DNA of 64,000 nucleotides from Aphrophora alni (Eukaryota; Arthropoda; Insecta; Hemiptera; Aphrophoridae): contig OY740772.1 of the NCBI GenBank assembly GCA_963513935.1, positions 15,284,098-15,348,097 on the forward strand, in the 5' to 3' direction. The notes under the pieces are model-generated. The model worked only from the letters and a program-made list of their open reading frames with translations. It did no database searches and was not told where the DNA came from. The position numbers and the translations under genes were made by a program. This document shows, piece by piece, positions 47,701-55,049 of this stretch. Each line of letters begins with the position of its first letter. Positions within the stretch are counted from its first letter, which is position 1.

Positions 47701-50700
47701 AAATATAATAGTGATAATATCAAACAAACAATAATGGTCTAATACATCACAGTTATTAGGAAGTGTTAAAAATTAATGATATTTTATTATATGTAAAGAT
47801 CCAAATAACAGGAATTAAGAATTATCTTTTTTATCGCTAAAACAGCCATATTGAGTTTGGGCAAATCATAGTATGCCACACCAACTAAGATGTATCACCA
47901 TAAAATCGTTTATTTTGAACTTTTACACTCTCTCTGCGATAACAGTAAACTACAGGCTATTATATTTGTGTGGTAGATGGCCTATCCAATTCCAAATCAT
48001 AACAATGCAGGGAGGGAGCACAGAGGGGTAAATTTTTTAATGATTTTAGATATGTTCTACATTTCAAATCACATGTTTTATGTTCTAGTGGAATGTGTAA
48101 CAAGCCTAGCAACATACTTTGCAAAAACATTGAATAAAGCAATGGCAGGCCTGGGAACAAACGATGCAACATTGAAACGTATTATTGTTAGTCGAAGTGA
48201 AATTGATCTTGGCAACATTAAAAAAGAATACGAAAGACTTTACGGCAAAACTCTGGAAAGTGTTGTTAAGGTAAGAATAACATTTTTATTATACAAATAC
48301 TTCAAAGAAGATGTTATAATATTTGTATGTAAATTAGTTAATATCATGATAAATAACATTTCATTTATTTCGTCTTGTTTTTGACAAAAACAATTGTATA
48401 TTAGTGCCAAAATAAAATATTTCTAATTATTTTAGATTTGAAAACAAAAGCAAACAACATTTATGTAAACATACAGTTAATATTGCTGATGGCCGATGGT
48501 ACTTGATAGAATTCCATGTTATACAAATAAACACACACAAATTCTTTTGTTAAATTCTACAATTTATTGGTCTAGCCGACCATGGCTTCGCCAGTTACGG
48601 CATTGACGAGGCTTATACTAAGACTAAATAACCTAAAGATTATTTTTAGGTTATATTTAGTCTTTGTATAAGCCTCATCAATGCCGTAACTGGCAAACCA
48701 TGATCGGCTAGACCAATAAATTATAGAATTTAACAAAAGAATTTGTGTATGTTTATTTGTATACAGTTAATAAACAGTATAAAAAACTTCTCATTCAGCT
48801 ATCTCCAAAACTAAATATCAAACTGAAACTGATCATTACCAAAAATGACAGTTCGGTAGTTGTCAATCAAAAAGTGAAAATTTAACCATGGACGCTGTCT
48901 TTAAAAAATATTTATATTTTTAAATAAGGTCCTAAACTTGTTTTGGTTGTGTACTACGTATACTAGGATTCAATTTCTTTCACAAGACATCTGTCTTCTT
49001 TTTTTAAAAATAGGGAACTGTCGTTCTGGAATGTTTTACAAATGAATTCATTTTTATTAATTTCTATGTTTATAAATCAACAAAAAAGTGTACAAAAACA
49101 TGTTATGTGGCTTAGTAATATTGTTTTTGTGATGAAAAACGTGTTGCGATATAATACATGGTGCTAAAAAGGCATGATACCGAATAGTGTACCACTCGTA
49201 CTATAGCGTCGGAGTGTCTGCTTCTTATATCAGCTGTTATTAAGAACAGGGATGTTGTACATAAACCTATAGCCTAAAGGCCTTTTCACACCGGCGTACT
49301 GAACGTCCTGGACGTTTGGTACGTTTGGGACGTTCGGTACGCGCCCATTCCACACCGCCCAACAACGTACCAAACGTCCAGGACGTTCGCTCGATCAGTG
49401 CTCTTGTATTATTTTATTTTTTTACCACATTTTCCCTTTTATTATTAGTGCACACTGTATTAATGTAATCCACAATGCCTAGATGCAATGCAGTATATTA
49501 CATGTAGGCCTACTTTTTAGGTATTTGACATGTACATTTTATAGATTACTGTACCTAGTATTATATATCAATTTCTATTTCTAAGAATAACATAACATAA
49601 CATGATTTCTATTTTAAATAATATTTGTTTTGCCTGTGAAAGTTAATACGATTGTTATTCTTTTTTTTTTAAATTGAGCCTTTAGTAAAACTAATATAAA
49701 ATGAGGTCATTAATAATTATACTATAATGACTTCCATTAAATAACAATATAAATATATAATCGTTGCTCTAATGTTATTACATTACAGTAAATGATAACT
49801 TACTATCTTTCTGAAGATTTGCAGCAATCTCCTCCCACGCTGCGTTCTTCATAACCAGGTCCCTGTATATTTCTAGGGTTGTGTCCCAGATTACAGGATG
49901 ATCACGTACTTCTTCCAACAACGCTTCCATGGTAAAAATGCACAAAACACCAGCAACAACAAACACACTGCAGATGACGCGGGGTTTTGCAGAAATGACA
50001 GGAGCGGAGCACGTGGTTCCGAAGTGTTCATTGCGCATGCGCTAGGCCGTGGACGTTCTGGACGTTTGTGAAAAATCACTCTCCGAGCGATCCTCCGAAA
50101 AACGTACCAAACGTCCAGGACGTTCGGTACGTTCTGTACGCGCGGTGTGAAATGGCTCATTTGATAGCATGGGAAGCGATTTATTTTGAAAAAAAATGTA
50201 CCAAACGTCCAGGACGTTCAGTACGCCGGTGTGAAATGGCCTTAAGTGTAGTAGAGTATAACAAGAAAATGGGAGGAGTAGATAAGGCAGATATGATGAT
50301 TTCTTTCAATAACTCTGCAAGAAAATCAAAGAAATGGTACAGTAAGTTGTTTTTCCACATTTTGGACATTGTTGTTTTGAATTCATTTCATATTTTTCAA
50401 ATCTAATTCATATTTATCAGAAAAAAGTTCCACTTCTTGATTTTAGAATGAATCTAATCAGACAAATTTTTGAAACACAGCGTGCCTAGAGAAACTGCCA
50501 TTGTGCCTCGGCCTGTAGCGGTGCCTCTACGTCTCACTACACATCACTTCTCCTGGCCTACTCCCACTTTAGAAGAGCAGAAGCAGAAGGCCTAGGTTAA
50601 CTGTTGGTCTAGGCCTAGGCAGAATGAGACTTGTCTAATTGTTTTGTGTGTAAATCTCCATATTTCACAAAAATTCAATTGAAATATTTTGGGCCAATTG

Positions 50701-52442
50701 TGAGATATTTGATCTTCTAAAACGTTATTCATCACTTACAATTTTTTTGACAGATAACTCACAAACCATTATTTTTATTGACTTGGTGACCATAACTTTT
50801 GTTTAGGTCATTAAGGAGATATTTGGGGGGAAATTGGTTAAATCATTGGAGCTGATACACGGTCACTAATTTGAGCTGTAACACATTTGTAAGAATTAGT
50901 CTTGAGAACACTCAAAATGGAGAATAATTCTGTGAAAACTCAACATTAATATTTTTGATCCATCACAAAATTGTCTCTATGAATTTTCAAGCAACCTCCA
51001 TTCTTTACCATAATCCTACTGACTTCTACTACCCTTCCATCACATCTCTGCTTGTCAAGACAAGAAATAGTCTTTGAAATAATAATAAAACAGCTGTTTG
51101 GTTGGTACTTATTAAACTATATTCCCCACCACTATGGTAGGTATATACCATATACTATTGAGGGATAAGGTTAAATTGGGGATAAATTAGGTCAAGTTAA
51201 GTTTAGCATATACTATGTGAATAGGCCAGGTTATGTTATTTTCTTCTCTACAACATCGCAAAGCACAACTCCATCTTAATCTATTTCCAAAGCATAAAGT
51301 CATTTTATGACCCTAACTACATCCATGTCACATGTAATGATTGCATGTTCTTGTAGGAACTCAACACATTTTCTTGATCAATGTTCTAAAAACTTTAGAT
51401 TCCGCATAATATTAAGAGTTAAAAACAAAATATATGTCCACTATGTTTACACTCATGTAAACAGATATGTACCGACATTAATAATAATCGAGTGGTGAGG
51501 ATATAGTTGACGTTTGTTAATGTTTCGAATATCTGTTTTAGAAAAAGATGATATCTTTATTCTTATTGTAAACCAAAGGTTAAATGGGTATCTTAAACTT
51601 CAAGTGTTGTAGACAATTACTAAGAAATTATTTGTTTATCAATAACAATTATTCTTTGACCTACACCAAAAATAAAGACATTTTCGTATTTGTTGTAAAG
51701 TGAAGAAAATATTTCGTCTCTTATAAATTTTCTCTATGAGACATTCGACATAAAATTTTTGGAAAAGGTACAAAATAACATTATTGGTATAAATGTAAAA
51801 AGGTACATTACAAAATACATAAATCAAATTTCAACTCAATATCTTATACAGTTCTGAAGTAATAAATTTATTTAGAAAAAAACACAAGAGAACGACAGAT
51901 AGAAAATGAAGCATTTTCTTGTTTACTGGAACTGTTTTTATTTATTTTTGATGCTCTGAAATATTCGACACCCATAGTGACTACCCCCTATCTATTTGTA
52001 TTATATTCAAATTTTAAATTTGTAAGTTAATGCTTTCCATAAATCAATGCTGAATATTTACAGAAAATATAAACACTCTCTAATGTGGCGTCCACTTACC
52101 TGTGAAATTCAAGTAGGCTACTTCCCCTCCATTCCCATTCCCCTATACTGTTATTTAGCTTGTTATAGTCCCATTTATGAAAGTAAAATGATTAAGTATT
52201 TTTTGAATTAACGACTTATAATAAATATATCTTCTCGACAGATAGAATAAATATTATTGTTATAAACTGTGGATAAATCCCTTATTCTAAATTACTTCTA
52301 ATTCAATTTCTACTGATAATTTAAGTTCAAATAAAATACCCTAAATAAAAGTGTAAAATATGAAGTATGTCATGTTTGTTAACAGAGTGAAACTTCTGGA
52401 GACTACAAGAAAGCACTGGTAGCTCTGATTGGTGGAGCTTGA
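32774..52442 (+). CDS. AnxB9: Annexin (AnxB9-like), isoform ending at first terminal exon
   Basis: Calcium-dependent phospholipid-binding annexin, usually cytosolic and recruited to membranes. Coding exons join as 32774-32791, 37244-37420, 39667-39868, 40634-40713, 43849-43921, 47089-47262, 48089-48270 and 52386-52442. All junctions are GT-AG and keep frame, giving 320 residues, the normal length of a short-N-terminus annexin. Four annexin repeats are visible. Repeat 1 has KGFGTDE, repeat 2 LKKGTDN, repeat 3 AKLGTSEE and repeat 4 MAGLGTND, with [10 protein letters not shown] and SGDYKKAL near the end. The start ATG has a good context (GAAATGG), with 24 nt of 5' UTR in the same exon after an acceptor at 32749, so a further upstream non-coding exon is expected. 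The introns are full of transposons. The symbol rests on overall similarity and the alternative last exons; another insect annexin B (for example B11) is possible. Confidence 0.93.
33618..33691 (-). pseudogene. 5S rRNA-like fragment
   Basis: On the minus strand it matches the middle and 3' part of eukaryotic 5S rRNA: AGTTAGTACTTGGATGGGTG followed by ATCGCTTGGGAACAC. That covers the intermediate element and C box of the internal Pol III promoter; the A-box area is degraded (AAGCAAAATTGAGC). The first ~45 nt and the 3' terminus of a 5S gene are missing, so it is a pseudogene or the head of a 5S-derived SINE. It lies antisense in annexin intron 1. Confidence 0.75.
33895..34830. mobile_element. 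Large inverted-repeat element in annexin intron 1
   Basis: A left arm at about 33940-34140 and a right arm at about 34580-34810 are imperfect reverse complements. Shared pieces include AAATTTCAAATGGGAAATAT against its complement, the AGGGAGGGCAAGAGGTAA / CTCCTGCCCTCCCAT pair, and GTAACTAAAATG / CATTTTAGTTAC. The middle (34140-34580) has no transposase. It is a probable old foldback or MITE, with unresolved ends. Confidence 0.6.
35380..35650 (+). repeat. Dispersed repeat family R3, plus-strand copy (intron 1)
   Basis: Landmarks are CCCTCTCACCATCATTGCC, TTGAATACTCTAATAATGTC, AGAAGAGAACAAGAGTGGGT, GATCAAAGAGTGGGATCTAA and TCTCGGAATTACCATGTCTG. An inverted R3 copy lies 600 bp downstream. Confidence 0.7.
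36255..36480 (-). repeat. Dispersed repeat family R3, minus-strand copy (intron 1)
   Basis: The complement carries CTAGCACTCGAATACTCTAA, AAGAAAACAAGAGTTGGTC, a GAAAAAGAAGGATTCTAATC core and GGGGATTGTC. With the copy at 35380-35650 it makes a potential intronic stem of about 200 bp. Confidence 0.7.
37244..37420 (+). CDS. AnxB9: Annexin exon 2 (repeat 1)
   Basis: Acceptor TTTTATAG, donor AAG|GTAAGT, 59 codons in phase 0. It holds the N-terminal segment and most of annexin repeat 1, including the calcium-binding loop MKGFGTDE and the following helix [13 protein letters not shown]. Confidence 0.93.
37485..37900 (+). repeat. R1 copy in annexin intron 2
   Basis: It has AAAACATTGCACAAGCTTTC, then AACCAAAACTATTTGTG, GTCAGTTTGGCAGTTATTAA, TTAATCTTCATGTTGGACT and TTTTGAGGAATTACGC in R1 order. 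Confidence 0.6.
38519..39060 (+). pseudogene. Decayed Ty3/Gypsy-like pol fragment (reverse transcriptase)
   Basis: The first open stretch (38519-38707) carries [16 protein letters not shown] and IKQIYTIPI, as found just before the RT domain of Gypsy-type pol. The next piece (about 38745-38890) reads [14 protein letters not shown]...LLVIKN, then [13 protein letters not shown], resembling the RT start with the DYRxLN region changed. A later piece near 38990-39050 has YTAFQ and PFGL. Stops and frameshifts separate the pieces, and no integrase, protease or LTR was found. It is a dead retrotransposon remnant in annexin intron 2. Confidence 0.7.
39330..39440 (-). pseudogene. Short LINE reverse-transcriptase fragment
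   Basis: The minus strand encodes [12 protein letters not shown], close to the 'VPQGS(I/V)LGPLLF' motif of non-LTR reverse transcriptases. It is followed by a stop. Only about 35 codons are recognisable. Confidence 0.5.
39667..39868 (+). CDS. AnxB9: Annexin exon 3 (end of repeat 1, repeat 2)
   Basis: Acceptor TTTTAG, donor GACAT|GTGAGT, 202 nt ending in phase 1. It encodes [13 protein letters not shown], whose Glu is the acidic calcium ligand of repeat 1, then repeat 2 with [15 protein letters not shown]. The repeat 2 loop is one residue shorter than the usual G-x-G-T loop and lacks its first Gly. Confidence 0.93.
40634..40713 (+). CDS. AnxB9: Annexin exon 4 (end of repeat 2)
   Basis: Acceptor TGTTACAG, donor ACA|GTAAGT, 80 nt completing a split Leu codon. 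It encodes [18 protein letters not shown] and RKFMTLIVT. By alignment the acidic ligand position of repeat 2 is a Ser here (CSSTKG in place of GDTSG). Confidence 0.92.
41345..41990 (-). pseudogene. Decayed LINE RNase H fragment (annexin intron 4)
   Basis: Minus-strand pieces read [18 protein letters not shown], then after a stop [20 protein letters not shown] and [16 protein letters not shown]. These fit the 'DS..a', 'WIPGHxGxxGNExxD' motifs of the RNase H domain of Jockey/I-type LINE ORF2. In-frame stops show it is dead. The downstream part includes C-terminal and 3' UTR-like sequence. No reverse transcriptase is present, so the copy is 5'-truncated. Confidence 0.75.
42237..42293 (+). repeat. 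57-bp segment shared with annexin intron 6
   Basis: Identical to 47526-47582. Starts TATGATTTATAGATTATTTG and ends TTATTAACAC. Here the last 3 bases are already the first bases of the piggyBac element. Confidence 0.9.
42291..43529 (-). mobile_element. piggyBac-type transposon, internally deleted
   Basis: A 1239-bp element flanked by TTAA (42287-42290 and 43530-43533) with perfect 15-bp inverted ends CACGTTAGCTGCCAC. TTAA targeting and CA-starting ends are characteristic of piggyBac. Inside are repeated palindromic motifs of the form CCGACCCGATCGGGTCGG near both ends (about 42306, 42351, 42549, 43301, 43358), and a frame for the C-terminal part of a piggyBac transposase. The main DDD catalytic domain is missing. 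The element sits in annexin intron 4. Confidence 0.88.
42951..43337 (-). pseudogene. piggyBac transposase C-terminal fragment
   Basis: A 128-codon open frame. It contains [17 protein letters not shown], like the helix before the end of piggyBac transposases, and ends with [18 protein letters not shown], the cysteine-rich (RING/PHD-like) C-terminal DNA-binding motif of the family. A second basic stretch ([10 protein letters not shown]) precedes it. The conserved catalytic Asp residues lie upstream in intact proteins and are absent. The start codon used by the frame is not meaningful. The fragment ends inside the right subterminal region. Confidence 0.8.
43849..43921 (+). CDS. AnxB9: Annexin exon 5 (linker and start of repeat 3)
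   Basis: Acceptor GTGTGTAG, donor GCAG|GTTAGT, 73 nt. It encodes [20 protein letters not shown] then LFNA, the inter-repeat linker and first helix of repeat 3. Confidence 0.92.
44407..44524. repeat. Small inverted repeat in annexin intron 5
   Basis: Arms of about 40 bp: TTTTGACATGCTTATAGGAC ... ATCAAATTTGG on the left and the complement CCAAATTTGAT ... TCCTATAAGTATGACAAAA on the right. No coding content. Confidence 0.7.
44525..46394. other. Annexin intron 5, no other gene seen
   Basis: AT-rich intron with poly-A tracts near 45110 and 46150. Short frames on both strands show no family motifs. Confidence 0.4.
46395..46540 (-). pseudogene. LINE C-terminal fragment
   Basis: The minus strand reads [20 protein letters not shown] then [11 protein letters not shown]. 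This is the CxxC...H....C zinc-knuckle-like motif that follows RNase H in Jockey/R1/I-type LINE proteins. About 45 codons are recognisable. Confidence 0.65.
46656..46986 (+). mobile_element. LTR-like GC-rich block, possible solo or partial LTR
   Basis: About 330 bp, much more GC-rich in its first half than the surrounding intron. It runs from TTGTTGAGCAG to CATCCTGACAA, with inverted TTG...CAA ends, a GATT repeat on both sides (46652-46655 and 46987-46990) and an AATAAA near 46906. These features suit an LTR. There is no gag or pol nearby, and the 4-bp flanking repeat could be chance. About 100 bp of similarly unusual sequence continues to 47060, just before the exon 6 acceptor. Confidence 0.4.
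47089..47262 (+). CDS. AnxB9: Annexin exon 6 (repeat 3)
   Basis: Acceptor GTTTACAG, donor GTAT|GTAAGT, 174 nt. It completes a split Gly codon, then [32 protein letters not shown] and [16 protein letters not shown]. The Glu of DEISG fits the acidic ligand position of repeat 3. Confidence 0.93.
47526..47582 (+). repeat. 57-bp segment shared with annexin intron 4
   Basis: Identical to 42237-42293 up to and including TTAACAC. It is followed by a local tandem repeat of CTATGCTGTTAATACTATAG-like units at 47580-47665. Confidence 0.9.
48089..48270 (+). CDS. AnxB9: Annexin exon 7 (repeat 4)
   Basis: Acceptor TGTTCTAG, donor AAG|GTAAGA, 182 nt ending in phase 0. It encodes [38 protein letters not shown] and [18 protein letters not shown]. 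This is the common exon before the two alternative last exons. Confidence 0.93.
48520..48763. mobile_element. Near-perfect 244-bp hairpin element in intron 7
   Basis: Two arms of about 110 bp with only a few mismatches, starting TATACAAATAAACACACACA. They contain AATTTATTGGTCTAGCCGA and GCCAGTTACGGCATTGACGA and meet in an ACCTAAAGATTATTTTTAGG centre. A 12-bp direct repeat, ATACAGTTAATA, occurs at 48471-48482 and 48761-48772 and may be a target duplication enclosing the element plus about 37 bp. Confidence 0.85.
48783..48960 (+). repeat. R1 fragment in annexin intron 7
   Basis: It has CTTCTCATTCAGCTATC, CAAAAATGACAGTTCGGTAG, TTGTCAATCAAAAAGTGAAA and TAAGGTCCTAAACTTG in R1 order. The hairpin element lies at its 5' edge. 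Confidence 0.6.
49278..50242 (-). mobile_element. PIF/Harbinger-type transposon, non-autonomous
   Basis: A 965-bp element with inverted ends AGGCCTTTTCACACCGGCGT / AGGCCATTTCACACCGGCGT and a TAA duplication on each side (49275-49277, 50243-50245), as expected for PIF/Harbinger (TWA targets). Subterminal GTACCAAACGTCCAGGACGT motifs repeat at both ends. At about 50137-50152 a second terminus-like GCGGTGTGAAATGGCTC lies inside the right end. Inside is a MADF-type exon; no DDE transposase is present. Confidence 0.85.
49804..49930 (-). pseudogene. MADF-domain exon of the PIF/Harbinger element
   Basis: From an ATG at 49930, the minus strand encodes [20 protein letters not shown] and [19 protein letters not shown], then QKD and a splice-donor-like GTAAGT at 49803-49798. 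The pattern 'L...V..hP.lWd......yrd...k..aW..Ia..l' is the start of a MADF DNA-binding domain, the family of Harbinger accessory proteins and of insect MADF factors. Only the first half of the domain is there. The later exons were lost with the internal deletion. Confidence 0.75.
50247..50600 (+). pseudogene. piggyBac transposase fragment next to the Harbinger element
   Basis: The plus strand reads [20 protein letters not shown], then [20 protein letters not shown], which matches the 'YNxxMGGVDxxD' and 'KWxxxLFFHLLD' segments of piggyBac-derived transposases, including the third catalytic Asp region. After a stop at 50404-50406, another frame gives [15 protein letters not shown], a third [12 protein letters not shown], as in the following part of the protein. 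Stops and frameshifts show it is dead. The Harbinger element ends 4 bp before it, so Harbinger inserted into or next to it. Its 5' part was not found left of 49278. Confidence 0.8.
50601..52385. other. End of annexin intron 7, no other gene seen
   Basis: AT-rich. A weak R1-like segment is at about 50730-50830 (GATAACTCACAAACC, TTTTGTTTAGGTC). No further exon with the annexin C-terminal pattern was noticed. Confidence 0.4.
52386..52442 (+). CDS. AnxB9: Annexin terminal exon A
   Basis: Acceptor TTGTTAACAG. It encodes [18 protein letters not shown] and a TGA stop. It completes repeat 4: the Glu of SET is at the acidic ligand position for the GLGT loop in exon 7, followed by the conserved SGDY. 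Confidence 0.93.
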   Translation, partial: SETSGDYKKALVALIGGA

Positions 52443-52868
52443 TCTGATATCATCAAAACTATTTAAAACATTTCCTTTCTATTTTAATGGCATGATTGTA
52501 CTTTTAAACTTATTTGTTAAAAAAGTTAAATGTATTAATTGAACAAATTAAATACCAAAGTGTCAAATTCTGTATAACTCATGTTTTATACAGTCCATGT
52601 TTGTAATATTTTATTGTGAGTCACTTCTACTTTTATAACAATTTATTAATGTTGAAATACTTATAATATTGTTAAGTTTCATTTAGGTCTGTAGTTTTTG
52701 CTAATGTTTAAAAATTGTGTATTATAAAACTCTATTTTTGCGATTATAACATTGTTGTTTTATCCAATTGAATTACTTTGAATTATATTGAAAAAGAAAA
52801 TATATTTAGATATTACCATGTGTATTAATTAACGTTTTCATTCAGCAATGTTACTTTTGATACCTTCC

Positions 52869-52874
52869 AATAAA
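52869..52874 (+). terminator. Poly(A) signal after terminal exon A
   Basis: AATAAA, about 430 nt after the stop codon. It gives a 3' UTR of ordinary length. Other AATAAA-like hexamers closer to the stop are not obvious. Confidence 0.6.
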
Positions 52875-53330
52875 AGTTTCCTAACCTTAAACAAATTATT
52901 TCATTGATATTTTTCTAACAATTTTCATCGTTAAATATTATGAGGTTCATTAACCATTTTATTTCTTGCTTCTCAATTATCATCATGTAAGCTCTGGTCA
53001 TGACGTACCCTAACAAATAGATCTCCCCAAAATTCTCCGTTTATTAAGCTTTATTAAAAGTGGAAGGACTCTTGTTGTGAATTCCAGCCCTTCTCGGATC
53101 TTGCTTCACACATTTTTTTCTTTTCAGCTTTGATCTTCCTTCTTAGGTTTTACAAAAGGAGATGTTTTACAAGGTCTGAAGAAATATTCTTACAATATGA
53201 CATGCTTCTATGTGGTACCTTTATAAACTTTTAAATTATTATTATTTTCTTATAATAATGTGTAGAGTTCTCCGTTGTATCTCTTTCTTCACACATCTCC
53301 CTCATTTACTGTCCTGTATGTTCTTCTTAA

Positions 53331-54407
53331 CCTGTTGATGAGTGCGGCCGTTCCTGAACGAACGTCCCAAATAGCCACCAGCTGGTTAGTAAGTATTTAC
53401 AAGAAAATTGTTGTCAAGGAGTAAGAAAAAAAAAATTTGAAAATAGTTGTTTTATTGGTTACAAATGTATAATAATAATATCATATTGAGTTAAAAACTT
53501 GTAAGAATAAAAATTTACACTGATAAATTTTTTTACTGATAGCGGTATCCCATTGTCGGCGGCATAAAAACACCGTGGCATTGTCACCCGTCGGTATAGC
53601 AGACATACACAGACAAAAACGTTTGATGGGCCGCTTTTTTCCCACGAATCAATTTAGTATAGCCTACATTATGGAAAATATAACATTTCTTTTCAGTTTT
53701 CTTGGAAGCGTGTGTTGGTTTCGTTTACTGATAGCGGTATCCCATTGTCGGCGGCATAAAAACACCGTGGCATTGTCACCCGTCGGTTTAGCAGACATAC
53801 ACAGACAAAAACGTTTGATGGGCCGCTTTTTTTCCACGAATCAATTTAGTATAGCCTACATTATGGAAAATATAACATTGCTTTTCAGTTTTCTTGGAAG
53901 CGTGTGTTGGTTTCGTTTGAGACGCAGTTAAATGTGTCAAAAGACTAGACAGAGGGGAATCTGTAAAAAAGCTTTGTAGTGTTTAATTTTTCATGTTTGA
54001 TGTATAATATACGTAACATAATATAATGATACAAATCACTTATACTAGACAAGGAACATAGGCACAGGTGTGTGTAGGGGGGAAACAACCGCGGAGAAGA
54101 CGATGCCATCGCCTACATTTACGCGCCAATCAATACGCATGGTGAATTCTCCTGAAACCACGCCCTCTGGAGTTGTACTGCCTTACAATTGTGAAAAACC
54201 CGATTTCATGTGTTCTTAATACTATTTCATGTTGAATTGTGACAACACAATAAGCCATGACTAATTTGTTTTATGATAAATACTTTTATTGCTCAGACGT
54301 AACCTAAAACGTTCCGGAACGTCCATACTCATTTACGCAAACAGCACAGAGGACGTTCAAGAACGGCCGTACTCGTTAATCGGTATTTTCCTGTACTCTT
54401 CAACAGG
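53331..54407. mobile_element. Non-autonomous piggyBac-like element
   Basis: A 1077-bp element between two TTAA sites (53327-53330 and 54408-54411) with inverted ends CCTGTTGATGAGT / CCTGTTGAAGAGT. Subterminal motifs GCGGCCGTTCCTGAACG (left) and, complemented, GTACGGCCGTTCTTGAACG (right) are shared but spaced differently, as in piggyBac ends. No transposase frame was recognised. It lies between the two alternative last exons of the annexin gene. Confidence 0.8.
53535..53918 (+). repeat. 192-bp tandem duplication inside the piggyBac-like element
   Basis: Two copies (53535-53726, 53727-53918) differ at only a few bases. Each starts ACTGATAGCGGTATCCCATT and ends TGTGTTGGTTTCGTTT. A 118-codon frame runs through both copies but has no recognised family and simply repeats itself. 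Confidence 0.95.
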
Positions 54408-54704
54408 TTAAAATCAATATTCAGCCTAAGGACCTAAACTTATTTTTCTTGTTCCATAATCATTTCCACAGCGTAAATCATATTTGATTAAAATCATATT
54501 AAATGATGTTGGTCAAGGTTCAATTTAATTTTCGTAATTAATTAAAAAATTAGTAGTATTTTAATTAATTAAATCAAAGTAGTATTGATTCTAATTAATG
54601 TACAAAGACACAAGTTTTGGGTTACAATATTATGAATCAATTTATTTTCTTCCAACATATTCAACATTATTTCTTTACTTAGAGACATAGATAAAATATT
54701 GCTA

Positions 54705-54709
<5 letters not shown>

Positions 54710-54741
<32 letters not shown>
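54710..54741 (+). repeat. (AT)n microsatellite
   Basis: About 16 AT dinucleotides. Confidence 0.9.
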
Positions 54742-54745
<4 letters not shown>

Positions 54746-55049
54746 TATTTCTTCCTTTTTTGTTTATCTAAATTATTTAAGTTTTTTTTTTTCATTAAAA
54801 GGAAATTGTTACTTATTAATTTGTTATATACAATGAGGTCATTCTCTTTCTCTGGTTACGAGTACAAAACATCAATATATTTGCATAAGAAATCGTTTAA
54901 AATTGAATTTTGATTAATATTCTAAAATATATACATATAATAAAAGAATAACTGAATGTTTATTGTCCAATAGAAAGTACTTCAAAATCATTATGATTCT
55001 ACTTTACATGCTAAGCTAGGGCCTAGGCTATATTTTGATTTGTCACAAC

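Noticed and set aside
48471..48772. A microRNA gene in the 244-bp hairpin
   Set aside because: The arms are far longer and more perfect than a miRNA precursor and are flanked by direct repeats, so a MITE-type insertion fits better.
49891..50160. An 89-codon minus-strand frame and a plus-strand frame at 50068-50406 across the Harbinger right end
   Set aside because: The minus frame overlaps the MADF exon in another frame, and the plus frame joins transposon TIR sequence to the piggyBac fragment; neither is a gene in its full extent.
53575..53931. A 118-codon open frame with an internal repeat and membrane-like segments
   Set aside because: It is simply the translation of the 192-bp tandem duplication in a non-autonomous piggyBac-like element; no family motif and no reason to expect translation.
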